Source: CAZHCA01 sp964530825 (GTDB lineage Bacteria > Bacteroidota > Bacteroidia > Chitinophagales > Saprospiraceae). Taken from it: a DNA stretch of 64,000 nt. Positions 26,765 to 35,706 of this stretch are shown here, in pieces. Made by a program: the position numbers and the translations under genes. The notes below the pieces were generated by a model. The model was not told where the DNA came from and did not search any database. It saw only the letters and a program-made list of their open reading frames with translations. Numbering within the stretch: the first letter of the stretch is position 1; each line of letters starts with the position of its first letter. The stretch lies in assembly GCA_964530825.1 (NCBI GenBank), contig CAZHCA010000003.1:62001-126000 (forward strand), given 5' to 3'.

Positions 26765-29700
26765 TTACAGCCCGGATGGGTCGAACTTGCGGTTCACCCC
26801 GAACCACTTAATGGTACGTTCGCCTAATCCCGGAGCTGCGATATGAATCAGATAAACCCCACTCGCGATCGGAATGCCGCGACTGTTACGCAGATCCCAC
26901 TCCAAATCAGGGGTAATTTGCTGACGATCAATGGCACGATTATTACCAACCGGTATTTGCCCGACTTCGTCGCGGTTGTAGCGGCGGATAAACTTGCCGT
27001 CCAGCGTGTAAATATTCACCGTACATTGCGCCGGCAGATTGGTAATTTTTACGATCGTGGTAAACTGAGATGTTTCGTAGTCGGAAAATCCGTAATATGG
27101 ATTAGGTACTACGTTGATCTGATCCAAGGCGTTATCAACAGCTACCTGATCGAGTTGCAGTGGCTCCTTATTATCGATCCGGAAGCGATAAGTCGGATAG
27201 CCATTATTGGCGCCGGTACCTTCTTCAACCCGGTAGGGATTCTGAACGCGCAGCTTAACCGTTACATCTTCCGGAATCAGACCTTCGTCGTAAGACAACA
27301 ATTGCTCGCCAGGCTGGGCATAGACCAAGCCTGCCCATGTAATTTCATTAACCGCGCGTACTTTGGTGATCGCGCTCGGGCTGGGCCGCAATTGGTTAGC
27401 GATGGTCTGGCAAGAGTCATAGGGTTGCTTGGTTACATAGACAAAGTGCTGACCACCCAGAAAAATGGGGAACAGATCAATATTACTTATGCCCAATAGC
27501 TCAATAGCGTTCGGATTGAACATCATATCGCCACCGACGGTAAAAGGTTCGTCGGGAATTAGTTCTCCGTTGTACACCGAATTTTCAGCGAAGAAAACGT
27601 TCAGGCGCTGCCCGGTTTCTACATCGATGGCATAGCCAGGGAACCAGCCCATGCCTTCCTCTCTTTCCCCTTCGAAAATGGTGCCGGGGTCGGGACGACC
27701 GTCGCCATCATTGTCTTCCTTCAAGACACTAGGTTGCGCCCGTAGTTCGAAATGACTCCGCTCGCCTTCCGTTAAGTACCCAGCTTGTTCGTAGTAACGG
27801 TTCGCGGCCTCGACCACCACACATCGGCTCCAAAGATCTTTATTTGAAGTAAAGACGATATCGACATTGTTGGTTTGGCTCAAATTCGTTTGGTTACGGA
27901 CGATCCCCATACCACTGATGCTCGACCAGGTAGGCATGATGTAAGGCGCATCCTGGGCTGCATCACGCACCCTATAGTTCAGGATGCCATAAGGGAAGAA
28001 AAATCCGTTACCGATGTTATTTAAAGCCTGGTCCTGGTCCAGTGCAAAGTCTGGTTCTCCCTCATTGTTCGCGATGAAATCGGTAATTTGTGCCAGGAAA
28101 GAAGTTCCTCCCAACAGCTCGCCCTCCTGAAGTCCTCTTAGCCAGGGTTCCGCATTGGGGTCCTCGTATTCGATTTCGGCACCGATGACGCCGTTATCGC
28201 CAGTTCCGCTGGAGGCAAAATTTTCTACCTGCCCGAGCGCAATGGAAAATCCATACTCCCGGATAATTTGTTCATTCAGAGACTCGATCGTTTTATTAGA
28301 TATAATAACCGGTGCCATGGGGTCGCTGAGATTGGTTAGCTCCCACCGTGCGCTGGGCTCCAGGTTATCATCATCAAGGTTGTCGTCGATAATGCGCAAT
28401 TCGTATTCACCGTCTACGACATCAAGGGGGTTAAAGATCTGTACTTCTACCGGACCGCGGCCCGATTCGTAAGTTACCTCACCGTTGAAAGTCCCGTTTA
28501 CGATCGCCTCACGCGTCTCGTCCGCAACATCCAGGAAGTTTTCGCCGGTACCACCGCCATCAATCCGGGTAATGATCGCACCGTCACCGTAGCCGGCTTG
28601 TAATTGGCGGTCCAGAATCGGACGGGGTAATACGGTATAGAATGGGTTTTCCCCGTCACCAATATTCCGGCGACCTTCGAGGTAAGGCTGCCGTTGGCCC
28701 AACACTTCGTCAGGATCAAAGGGACGATAGTTATTGTAGGCGTAAGCGATAGCCGTAAAGTAGTACTTCTTGTGATTAATCAGCCGACGGTCGCCTTCGG
28801 CAAATTGATCTTCGGTAATGCGGAAGGTATTGCGTAAGCCTTCATCGCGGCCGGCTACCTCCAGGGTTGGGACGTAAACTTCCTCGGAAGTCGGATTCGG
28901 AACGGTTTCCCAGTTGTAAATCTCTCCGACGCCGTTCTGAAGGTCGACCTGATAGATTAACCGCGCTTTGCTGGGATCGTCCAGGTCGGCGATGGTCACG
29001 TTGGGGCCGCTCAGTTGATAAAATTTATAGCCTTCGAAGCGGTAGAGGCTGTCTGCCTCCCCGGCAGGAATTTGCAGCCCGCGTTGGGCGTAGCTTTCGA
29101 AAGCATTATTCGAGGTCAACGTGTCGTTGGTAAAAACGGCTATAATCTCTTGATCCAGCTCGATGAAGTCGACATCTGGTGCATCCGGACCATCGGTAAT
29201 TTCGAAGCAGTTATCGAAAAGGGCCTGAGCGATATCGTCTGCTTCTTGCAACTTTACGATGCTCGGGCAAGGATACTCTTGATCGGCTACCCAGACTGCG
29301 CCGATGATGAGCTCGTTCACGGCGCCAGGGTCCAGTCGGAACGGTCCGGAAGCCTGCACCGTACGGCGATCGCCGAAGGGCAGATTGGCAGTGCACATCG
29401 ACCAGCCGTCCGGGTCATCGGGGGCTTCGGTGAAGGCGTACTTGATGGGAAAACCATCCTGATAAGCATCATCTCCAAAAGTAAAGGGCGAACCGTCACG
29501 CCAAGAGCCAGACAGGTAATTGTAGTACTCTTGTACAGCGCCCGGAGTAGGGTCGGTCGTACCCGGAGGGGGGCTACCAATACCACCATTATTAAAATAG
29601 GTAAAAGAGGACAGTCCGATTTCATCACCGTTTTCATCTAATGGCCCACGGAAATAATCGACGCCAAGGATGGGTACACTTTCGCAATAGGTGTTTACCC

Positions 29701-30754
29701 CTTGCTCACAAATGCAACCCGTGGTACCATCCAGAGCATCTTCATTGTACACGAAAGCCAACGAACGCAGTGTATCACAGCCGATATAATCATCTGTATA
29801 GCATCCGAGGTCCGGATCAATCCACATAGCGAAGAAAGTACTATCGATCGATTCCACCGCCCGGTTGATGAGCTTGTAGCGCTGGAAGGTCATGTCGTTG
29901 ATCTCATCGTTAGTGGCATAGGCAAAGGCCTGCACCTGTACTTCCATCTGGATGGGATCCCCTTGTGTTTGCCGGTGAATATTACCTGCGTCGTTGTAAA
30001 TCCAAAAGGTCATATCATCGGGAAACTGCGGCTTATCGGTACAACCGCGGATTTCGATCACCGGATAATCTCCAAGTTCGGGATTGTAATCGCCGTCACC
30101 GTCTTGATCCCAAAAACCAGCCAACCCCTGGGTTGTATTGGGTAGATCGAAACCATGCACCTCAAAAAAGAACTGGTTGCCTTTTGCTGGCCACCCTTTT
30201 ACATCGAGGGGGATTTCGTCCGGATCGAGTGGCTCGCCAGCTGTCTGCGCCGCTTCGAAGTTGCGCAGGTGGGTTTCAATGCTGGTCCCTTTTACTGTAA
30301 AGAACTGGTCCCAGCTGGAGCAGACCTCCTGCTCTGTAGTACCCGTCTCAGGGTTCAATGGACCGGTATAGTAGTCAAAGCTACCATTATTGCGTCCATA
30401 AGCTTGAGCCGCCACTTTGAGGTTGCCGGCCGGATCGACCCCGCCCAACCATACCGCGCCGGCGAAAATCGATGATACTTCCGGCACGCCAGGAGGCACC
30501 TTCGGCACTACGTAGCGACCGTCATCACCATCCCACCATACGTCACCCCCAGTCGTTAGGCGGGCGCGTACGTTGTTAATTTGCATATCTACCTGTGCTA
30601 CTGCATTGTCGCAGTTTTCCCGGAAGTTAACACGGGCATCCCGGTCCTTCGCCCTTTTGGACTCTTTATGTTCCGGATTAATATGGGCGCCGGCCGTACC
30701 GCAGAAGAAGAGGCCCGCCATCATTAAAAACCAAAATCGCCAATTGCGCATCAT
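26765..30754 (-). CDS. Large secreted surface protein with T9SS-like C-terminal domain
   Basis: 1329 residues. Signal peptide at about 1-23 (MMRNWRFWFLMMAGLFFCGTAGA). A long beta-rich, aromatic and Asp/Asn-rich body follows, including calcium-site-like DQDGDGDYNPELGDYP and DNDGDGRPDP. The last about 95 residues (from NVVPNPYYGFSDYE through VNIYTLDGKFIRRYN to SGVYLIHIAAPG) resemble a FlgD-like/T9SS type A sorting domain, although the end WFGVNRKFDPSGL is longer than usual. No catalytic motif is seen. It lies between the TonB receptor (54 bases upstream) and the PorV-like gene (85 bases downstream), so it is probably exported and held at the surface with them. Function unknown. Confidence 0.8.
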   Translation of the reverse strand: MMRNWRFWFLMMAGLFFCGTAGAHINPEHKESKRAKDRDARVNFRENCDNAVAQVDMQINNVRARLTTGGDVWWDGDDGRYVVPKVPPGVPEVSSIFAGAVWLGGVDPAGNLKVAAQAYGRNNGSFDYYTGPLNPETGTTEQEVCSSWDQFFTVKGTSIETHLRNFEAAQTAGEPLDPDEIPLDVKGWPAKGNQFFFEVHGFDLPNTTQGLAGFWDQDGDGDYNPELGDYPVIEIRGCTDKPQFPDDMTFWIYNDAGNIHRQTQGDPIQMEVQVQAFAYATNDEINDMTFQRYKLINRAVESIDSTFFAMWIDPDLGCYTDDYIGCDTLRSLAFVYNEDALDGTTGCICEQGVNTYCESVPILGVDYFRGPLDENGDEIGLSSFTYFNNGGIGSPPPGTTDPTPGAVQEYYNYLSGSWRDGSPFTFGDDAYQDGFPIKYAFTEAPDDPDGWSMCTANLPFGDRRTVQASGPFRLDPGAVNELIIGAVWVADQEYPCPSIVKLQEADDIAQALFDNCFEITDGPDAPDVDFIELDQEIIAVFTNDTLTSNNAFESYAQRGLQIPAGEADSLYRFEGYKFYQLSGPNVTIADLDDPSKARLIYQVDLQNGVGEIYNWETVPNPTSEEVYVPTLEVAGRDEGLRNTFRITEDQFAEGDRRLINHKKYYFTAIAYAYNNYRPFDPDEVLGQRQPYLEGRRNIGDGENPFYTVLPRPILDRQLQAGYGDGAIITRIDGGGTGENFLDVADETREAIVNGTFNGEVTYESGRGPVEVQIFNPLDVVDGEYELRIIDDNLDDDNLEPSARWELTNLSDPMAPVIISNKTIESLNEQIIREYGFSIALGQVENFASSGTGDNGVIGAEIEYEDPNAEPWLRGLQEGELLGGTSFLAQITDFIANNEGEPDFALDQDQALNNIGNGFFFPYGILNYRVRDAAQDAPYIMPTWSSISGMGIVRNQTNLSQTNNVDIVFTSNKDLWSRCVVVEAANRYYEQAGYLTEGERSHFELRAQPSVLKEDNDGDGRPDPGTIFEGEREEGMGWFPGYAIDVETGQRLNVFFAENSVYNGELIPDEPFTVGGDMMFNPNAIELLGISNIDLFPIFLGGQHFVYVTKQPYDSCQTIANQLRPSPSAITKVRAVNEITWAGLVYAQPGEQLLSYDEGLIPEDVTVKLRVQNPYRVEEGTGANNGYPTYRFRIDNKEPLQLDQVAVDNALDQINVVPNPYYGFSDYETSQFTTIVKITNLPAQCTVNIYTLDGKFIRRYNRDEVGQIPVGNNRAIDRQQITPDLEWDLRNSRGIPIASGVYLIHIAAPGLGERTIKWFGVNRKFDPSGL

Positions 30755-30808
30755 TTTCTGCTTTTTTCAAAGTTTATGAATGGGCCCACCAGGGGCTTCT
30801 TCCGTTTT

Positions 30809-33800
30809 TTAGAAGTTAAAAATAGCGCCCGCAAAAATTCGGCGGGGCAAACTATAAAAGTCTGGATTCAACAACGCCCACTGATAGGAAGCTAAGTAAG
30901 CATCTACCTGGCGTGCCGAATTTTCAATTTGGTTCAGTGCATCCTGTCCGAAGGAGGATTCCAGGTAACCGCTATCATCCGGCGAGCCGGTAACCGGGTA
31001 CACGCTAATTATATTCCGGCGATCGAGCAGATTCGAAATCCGAACATAAACATTCATACCCAGCTTCGGAGTGATGTCGAAAGATTTATCGACCCGCATA
31101 TTTACCGTGAAATTCCATGGTCGGCGGGCACCGTTTAGCGAACCCACAGCCTGCGTACCCCCCAGTTCGGTCGGTGTCTGACGAGCCGTATACGGACGCC
31201 CGGAAACCACAACCGACTGCAGGTTTAAGCCGGCATTGGCAAAAATGTCGGAGCCGAACAAGCGAGGGCCGTTATAACGCTTACCCGACCCATAGCGCCA
31301 GTCGAGGATCAGGTTAATCCGATGCCGCTCATCAAAGTTCAGCGGAAACAGGTTGCGCAAGTTACCCCGGCTGGTCAGACCGCGCTGCGAGTTCACATCC
31401 GAGCCGGTACCATCGGCAAATTGCAGCGTATAGTTGGCATTCAAAGAAACGTTGCCGGTACGACGCAGATCGTATTCAAAGGTAAAACCTTTTACCGTGG
31501 CAAAATCCTGGTTGTCGTAAGTTACATAGGTATTCACCAGCGGAACCGGGAAGAAGGTCCGCTGCTGGATCATGTCACGCAGCTCCTTATAGTAGGCCGA
31601 AAGTTTGAACTTCGAGGTATTGGTCAGCTTTTGCTGGAACCCGATTTCGTAATCGATCGTCCGTTCCGGACGCAGGTTCGGGTTGCTCAACGGGTTGCCG
31701 CCGGTACCCGGGCGGTCGGTGAAGTAGAAGTAATCCAAAGCCGTGGCCAGGGTGTTCGATGGCGGACGCTGCACTAGGATATCGTAATGCGCAAAGAAGT
31801 TGGCCTCAGTAGAAATCGGGAAGGAGAAGGCTAGACGTGGCATCACATTAAATTGCACTTCGTAGTCTTCAAACGATACGTTCGGATCGAAATCTGGTGA
31901 TTTGATAAAATTGGGGTCCTCAGCAGCACGCTCGTCGCGGTACTGCGGGAACACCAAACCACTTCTGATGCCCTCAATCTCAATGGCATCGTTTACGGGG
32001 TTACCGTTGGCGCGGTACCATTGGTCGCCATCGCGGTAGGCTTGGACCCCGGTACCGGCTTCATTGAGGTAGACTTTGAAGTCTTCTCCAATACTACCCG
32101 GCCGTTCTGTATTGACGTTGGAAAGATTGTGATATTCTTCTGCACCCATAATCTCGTAGAGCGAAAAGGGATCTTTCAGCACCTTGGTGTTGGCATCGTA
32201 CCGGTCAACCCGAACGCCCAAACGGAAGATGATATCGCGGAAGGTAAATTTATCCTGGATATAGGCAGCAGTGTAAATAGGGCGGTTGGGCGCTACCGGA
32301 AAGGTGCGGATCCCATCAGCATCGCGGGTGGTAAAGAAATCATCAAAGGTGCCGTTGAATTCATTCCCAACGTGGTCATACCCAAAATAGCCAAGCAGCC
32401 CCTGGTCGTTGAGCTCCCGGGCCGAGAACATATCGATGGACAATTGGTCAGGTGTAAGACCGTCGACGTTGACATACTGGTCGAGCGGAACGCCGCCTAG
32501 CGCTTCCCGAATAGAACGAAAGAAGCGGGCATCTTGACCGGGTGCAATAGTTTGCTCCAAAATAGCGGTACTATCACCGTTGATCACAAGTCCGCCACCA
32601 AAGTCAATGTCCGGTAAATCAATGAAGCCAATCGTATCGGCGCCCTCTTCAATACCTAAAATGTGGTTGTTGGCGGTTTGGCGCGCTACGTCCCAAAGGT
32701 TACGCGGCGCCACAGAATAGTTACGCTGAATGCGTTGCTCATAAATGATCCCCAGTTGAATGTTATGACGTCCTTTATCTGAGCCGCCCGGCACCAAATC
32801 AAAAGAAGAACGGGCCTGAAAAGTGATGATATCGTTGTCGGTTTGGCGTGCCAAATTAGAAACCCAACCAACATTGGTGTGAAACCCCCAAGAATTAGCA
32901 AAAATATTGGTCAGTGCGCCATTATCTGTCAGGAAATCAGTGCGGGCAGTGACATTGCTGTTTTCGAACTGCCCGGCAACGAGGAAGTCGCCAATCGTTG
33001 AGTTGAGGCCTTCCCCTTCCGGTATATTAAGTACATTATTGTAGTTCGCCAGGACTTCATTAACTGTCCCGGGCTGATAACTACGCAAGACCTGACGGTA
33101 GTCGAGCAATTGGTAATTTCCCTGAAGAGTCTCCGGATCAATTACAATATCGAATGTCGGCACCCACTCAATGTCAAAATCACCTACATAGCCGTAGTCG
33201 AAATAGTTAAATCCGTGCCGCGAATCGAAGCGCTCGTTTTGGGTATTTTCATAACCGAACTGCAACGTGTAAGATGCATTCTGAATAAGGGAGCGGGAGT
33301 CGGGCGCATCGCCAGAGGCGCCGGTACGGCCCAGTCGATGGCGAAAGCGGAAGTTACCCCGGATAAATTCGTTATTGGAAAAAGGATTATTATTATTGTT
33401 GTATATCTGAAAACCCCGCGCCCCAAGGTTTCCGCCAGCAGGTGTAAACTCGTTCTCTGTACTCCGGTAGGCTCCCGTCAAGGTAATATCGATGGCTTGG
33501 CTCAATCGGGCATCGAGCTTGGCAATTAGGTCGTACTGGATTCGCTCCTCATCGGGCTTGCTATCCCTTGCCCTCACATCTTCGTTGGTCAGGAAGTCAG
33601 CAGCCACGAGGAATTCGTCGCCACGCTCGATAATGGGGTTGGCCTCCAGCTCTGCTAGCACATCGTCGTTCACCTCATAGACCGGGATAGCCGGGGGGTC
33701 GTCGTCAAATTGGTAGGTATAGCGGCCGGAAAGACGGAACCCGAGAATGGATTGCCCCCTTTTGTTACGGGCAAGCGGGCCGCTCAGGTTAAAGCCGACC

Positions 33801-34546
33801 AGCGAGTTGCGATAGGGATCGAGGTATTCCGAGGTCTCCAGTTCTATACCACCGGAAAGTTTATTAGATGGTCCCTTCGTCGTAATCGAAATAATACCGC
33901 CGGTTACATCACCGTACTGGGCTTCGATACCACCGGTGATCACTTGCAGCTGATCGATTTCCGATTCCGGAATCAGGGCCCCCTGTACCCGAATACCGTC
34001 GACGTAGTAGTCAGTTGCATCGGTACGCGACCCCCGAACGGTGATTGCCCCTCCCTCATCCGAGGCGGCTAGACCGGCCGAAGTGGCTGCCAGGGCGTTG
34101 ATGTTACGGGTGGGCAGGTTCTTAATCTGATCCCCAGTGATGACGGCGCCCGAGGTGGTGTTATCTTGCTCGATGAGCGGGACTTTGTATTCCACCACCG
34201 TCACCTCATCGAGTACAACCCCGCCTCCAGTTGAGATCTGAACGTCAAGGTTGTTAGCCTTACCTGCTAGTACTGTAATACCGGTCACCCGTTGAGTCTG
34301 GTAGCCGGTATAGGATACTTCTACGTCGTAGCTACCCGGATCAATATCAGGGAAGTTGTAGTTCCCATCAAAATCGGTTGCAGTACCGGTCAAAAGGACA
34401 TCGTTTTTATAGAGCGCCACACTGCCGTAGATGATGGGCTCTCCCGTCTCTTCGTCCGTCACTTTACCATAAATGGAGGTTTGGGCATAGGTGATGGATC
34501 CGAAAGCAAAAACGAGCAAAAGGGTGAGGTGTACAATTCGTGTCAT
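30809..34546 (-). CDS. TonB-dependent outer-membrane receptor (SusC/RagA-like, carboxypeptidase-regulatory-like N-terminus)
   Basis: 1245 residues. Signal peptide MTRIVHLTLLLVFAFGSITYA, a carboxypeptidase regulatory-like beta domain (about 22-105, SIYGKVTDEETGEPI), then the plug (about 120-225: AVITGDQIKNLPTRNINALAAT, ITVRGSRTDATDYYVDGI, EAQYGDVTGGIISITTKG) and a 22-strand barrel ending in IFAGAIFNF. It should import a large or scarce substrate using the TonB system. No SusD partner is adjacent; the 1329-residue secreted protein and the PorV-like barrel follow instead. No exact promoter box is seen within 120 bases upstream; direct repeats lie at 34704-34743. Confidence 0.93.
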   Translation of the reverse strand: MTRIVHLTLLLVFAFGSITYAQTSIYGKVTDEETGEPIIYGSVALYKNDVLLTGTATDFDGNYNFPDIDPGSYDVEVSYTGYQTQRVTGITVLAGKANNLDVQISTGGGVVLDEVTVVEYKVPLIEQDNTTSGAVITGDQIKNLPTRNINALAATSAGLAASDEGGAITVRGSRTDATDYYVDGIRVQGALIPESEIDQLQVITGGIEAQYGDVTGGIISITTKGPSNKLSGGIELETSEYLDPYRNSLVGFNLSGPLARNKRGQSILGFRLSGRYTYQFDDDPPAIPVYEVNDDVLAELEANPIIERGDEFLVAADFLTNEDVRARDSKPDEERIQYDLIAKLDARLSQAIDITLTGAYRSTENEFTPAGGNLGARGFQIYNNNNNPFSNNEFIRGNFRFRHRLGRTGASGDAPDSRSLIQNASYTLQFGYENTQNERFDSRHGFNYFDYGYVGDFDIEWVPTFDIVIDPETLQGNYQLLDYRQVLRSYQPGTVNEVLANYNNVLNIPEGEGLNSTIGDFLVAGQFENSNVTARTDFLTDNGALTNIFANSWGFHTNVGWVSNLARQTDNDIITFQARSSFDLVPGGSDKGRHNIQLGIIYEQRIQRNYSVAPRNLWDVARQTANNHILGIEEGADTIGFIDLPDIDFGGGLVINGDSTAILEQTIAPGQDARFFRSIREALGGVPLDQYVNVDGLTPDQLSIDMFSARELNDQGLLGYFGYDHVGNEFNGTFDDFFTTRDADGIRTFPVAPNRPIYTAAYIQDKFTFRDIIFRLGVRVDRYDANTKVLKDPFSLYEIMGAEEYHNLSNVNTERPGSIGEDFKVYLNEAGTGVQAYRDGDQWYRANGNPVNDAIEIEGIRSGLVFPQYRDERAAEDPNFIKSPDFDPNVSFEDYEVQFNVMPRLAFSFPISTEANFFAHYDILVQRPPSNTLATALDYFYFTDRPGTGGNPLSNPNLRPERTIDYEIGFQQKLTNTSKFKLSAYYKELRDMIQQRTFFPVPLVNTYVTYDNQDFATVKGFTFEYDLRRTGNVSLNANYTLQFADGTGSDVNSQRGLTSRGNLRNLFPLNFDERHRINLILDWRYGSGKRYNGPRLFGSDIFANAGLNLQSVVVSGRPYTARQTPTELGGTQAVGSLNGARRPWNFTVNMRVDKSFDITPKLGMNVYVRISNLLDRRNIISVYPVTGSPDDSGYLESSFGQDALNQIENSARQVDAYLASYQWALLNPDFYSLPRRIFAGAIFNF

Positions 34547-34703
34547 ATAGTCGCTTTTGAGTGTAAACCAATGGTTGTGAATGACTAATGTCTTCGCTCA
34601 ATAAATTTTTTATTTAAGGCTGTGATAGCTAAAGCCGGGATTATGAGGAGGTCTGAAAAAGACTCACAATGTTAAAGAAATTAAGAGTTATTTCAAAGGC
34701 TTC

Positions 34704-34743
34704 TTCTTTGGATTGTTATATTCCTATTGAAGTTTCTTTGGAT
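34704..34743. promoter_or_regulatory. Paired 10-bp direct repeats, operator-like
   Basis: TTCTTTGGAT occurs at 34704-34713 and again at 34734-34743, exactly 30 bases apart (about three helical turns). They lie 158-197 bases before the TonB-receptor start. Spacing of this kind suits a regulator bound on one face of the DNA, but nothing else supports a binding site. Confidence 0.4.
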
Positions 34744-34752
34744 CTTTCGCCC

Positions 34753-34788
34753 GAATCCCCAATGGAGTTGGGTGGATTCCATTTTTTT
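34753..34788 (+). terminator. Plus-strand hairpin with T-run, no upstream gene
   Basis: GAATCCCCAA pairs with TTGG-GGATTC (2-base bulge) around a 5-base loop. A run of seven T follows almost directly (34782-34788). It looks like an intrinsic terminator on the plus strand, although the nearest upstream genes are on the minus strand. It may end a short antisense or small RNA. Confidence 0.45.
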
Positions 34789-34924
34789 CCTTAGTCGCTT
34801 TGCTTGCTTACTGAATGGAGGTCTAATATGAGAATTTTTCCGCTGTTTCAGATAGAGCAAAAAAAATTATAATTGTTGTGTATTTGACAGATGTACAAAA
34901 TAATGAATTAGCTTAGTTTAGATG

Positions 34925-35587
34925 TCATTGAACTTGCACGTCCAAAGTTGGCGTGTAATATTCTACCGTTGCCTGCCCCTGTAGGTCGGGCCCCAGTTCC
35001 TCCTGAACTTTCCGCTTCACCAGGTATATCTGACCTTCACCGGCAGGCCAGGCTTGCATGGCAGCCGGTGACAAGTGGTGGGTTTCCTTGCCGACTGGCC
35101 CTTTGATGGTAACGGAATACAGCTGATTACGGGAATCGGTATACAGCACCACCAGGGACTCATTCGCTTCCAGGTCGCCCGATTCGACTCGAAAATAGAG
35201 ATCCTCTTCTTTTCGAATCACTTTCGGCATTTCGACACTCCCGGAGGGCCGCATGGTCATAACGTAGTCGTAAAATTGATTGCCGATATGATGCCGGAAT
35301 CGGAAAGTACCCTGGTATGGCGTGTTACGAGCGGTAACCTGAAAAATAGTGCCCAATCCGCTAGCCCGGAGCGGCTTCATAGGATCGCCCTGAAACAGGG
35401 CTTGATCGATCTGCTGTCCGCTTGCCGTATCTGCAGGCGCTTCCAGTTGAGCTTTCAACTGGCGTTCGGCAGACAGGTACCGGACGAAGTAGTTTACGCG
35501 GGATATTGCTTTGGCCTGCTCTTTTGTGGTGGAGTTACACGCCGTCCCAGTCATCAGAAGCAGACCGAAAAATAGGAATCTAGTCAT
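34925..35587 (-). CDS. Lipoprotein of unknown function
   Basis: 220 residues. A short signal with lipobox TGTAC (Cys at about 17) marks a lipoprotein. The mature part starts with a helical, charged region (KEQAKAISRVNYFVRYLSAERQLKAQLE) and continues with beta-rich stretches such as GTFRFRHHIGNQFYDYVMTMRPSGSVEMP and LYFRVESGDLEANESLVVLYTDSRN. I do not recognise a family. It is divergent from carB (start-to-start gap about 120 bases) and alone on its strand. Confidence 0.75.
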   Translation of the reverse strand: MTRFLFFGLLLMTGTACNSTTKEQAKAISRVNYFVRYLSAERQLKAQLEAPADTASGQQIDQALFQGDPMKPLRASGLGTIFQVTARNTPYQGTFRFRHHIGNQFYDYVMTMRPSGSVEMPKVIRKEEDLYFRVESGDLEANESLVVLYTDSRNQLYSVTIKGPVGKETHHLSPAAMQAWPAGEGQIYLVKRKVQEELGPDLQGQATVEYYTPTLDVQVQ

Positions 35588-35670
35588 GGGTTCGGTTCGG
35601 TTTAGCCGATAAATTTAGAGAATCGACGCACAAACTGTTTCGTTTTCCCTAAATTTCTCTGCTACAAGCT

Positions 35671-35678
35671 TATCTTTG
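35671..35678 (+). promoter_or_regulatory. -7 promoter box for carB
   Basis: TATCTTTG, an exact TAnnTTTG match and identical to the purD box, lies 29 bases before the carB ATG. No TTG sits at the expected -33 distance. Confidence 0.6.
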
Positions 35679-35706
35679 CAGCCAATTCCGAAAAACGCAT
35701 TTTCCC

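Larger units (their letters stand above)
34547..34924. other. Intergenic region upstream of the TonB receptor
   Basis: 378 bases, AT-rich, with no coding frame. I see a pair of 10-bp direct repeats (34704-34713 and 34734-34743) and a plus-strand hairpin with a T-run (34753-34788). No exact TAnnTTTG box is present on either strand. Confidence 0.6.

Noticed and set aside
34547..34620. Promoter box directly upstream of the TonB receptor
   Set aside because: The region is AT-rich, but no TAnnTTTG occurs on the minus strand, so I do not place a promoter.
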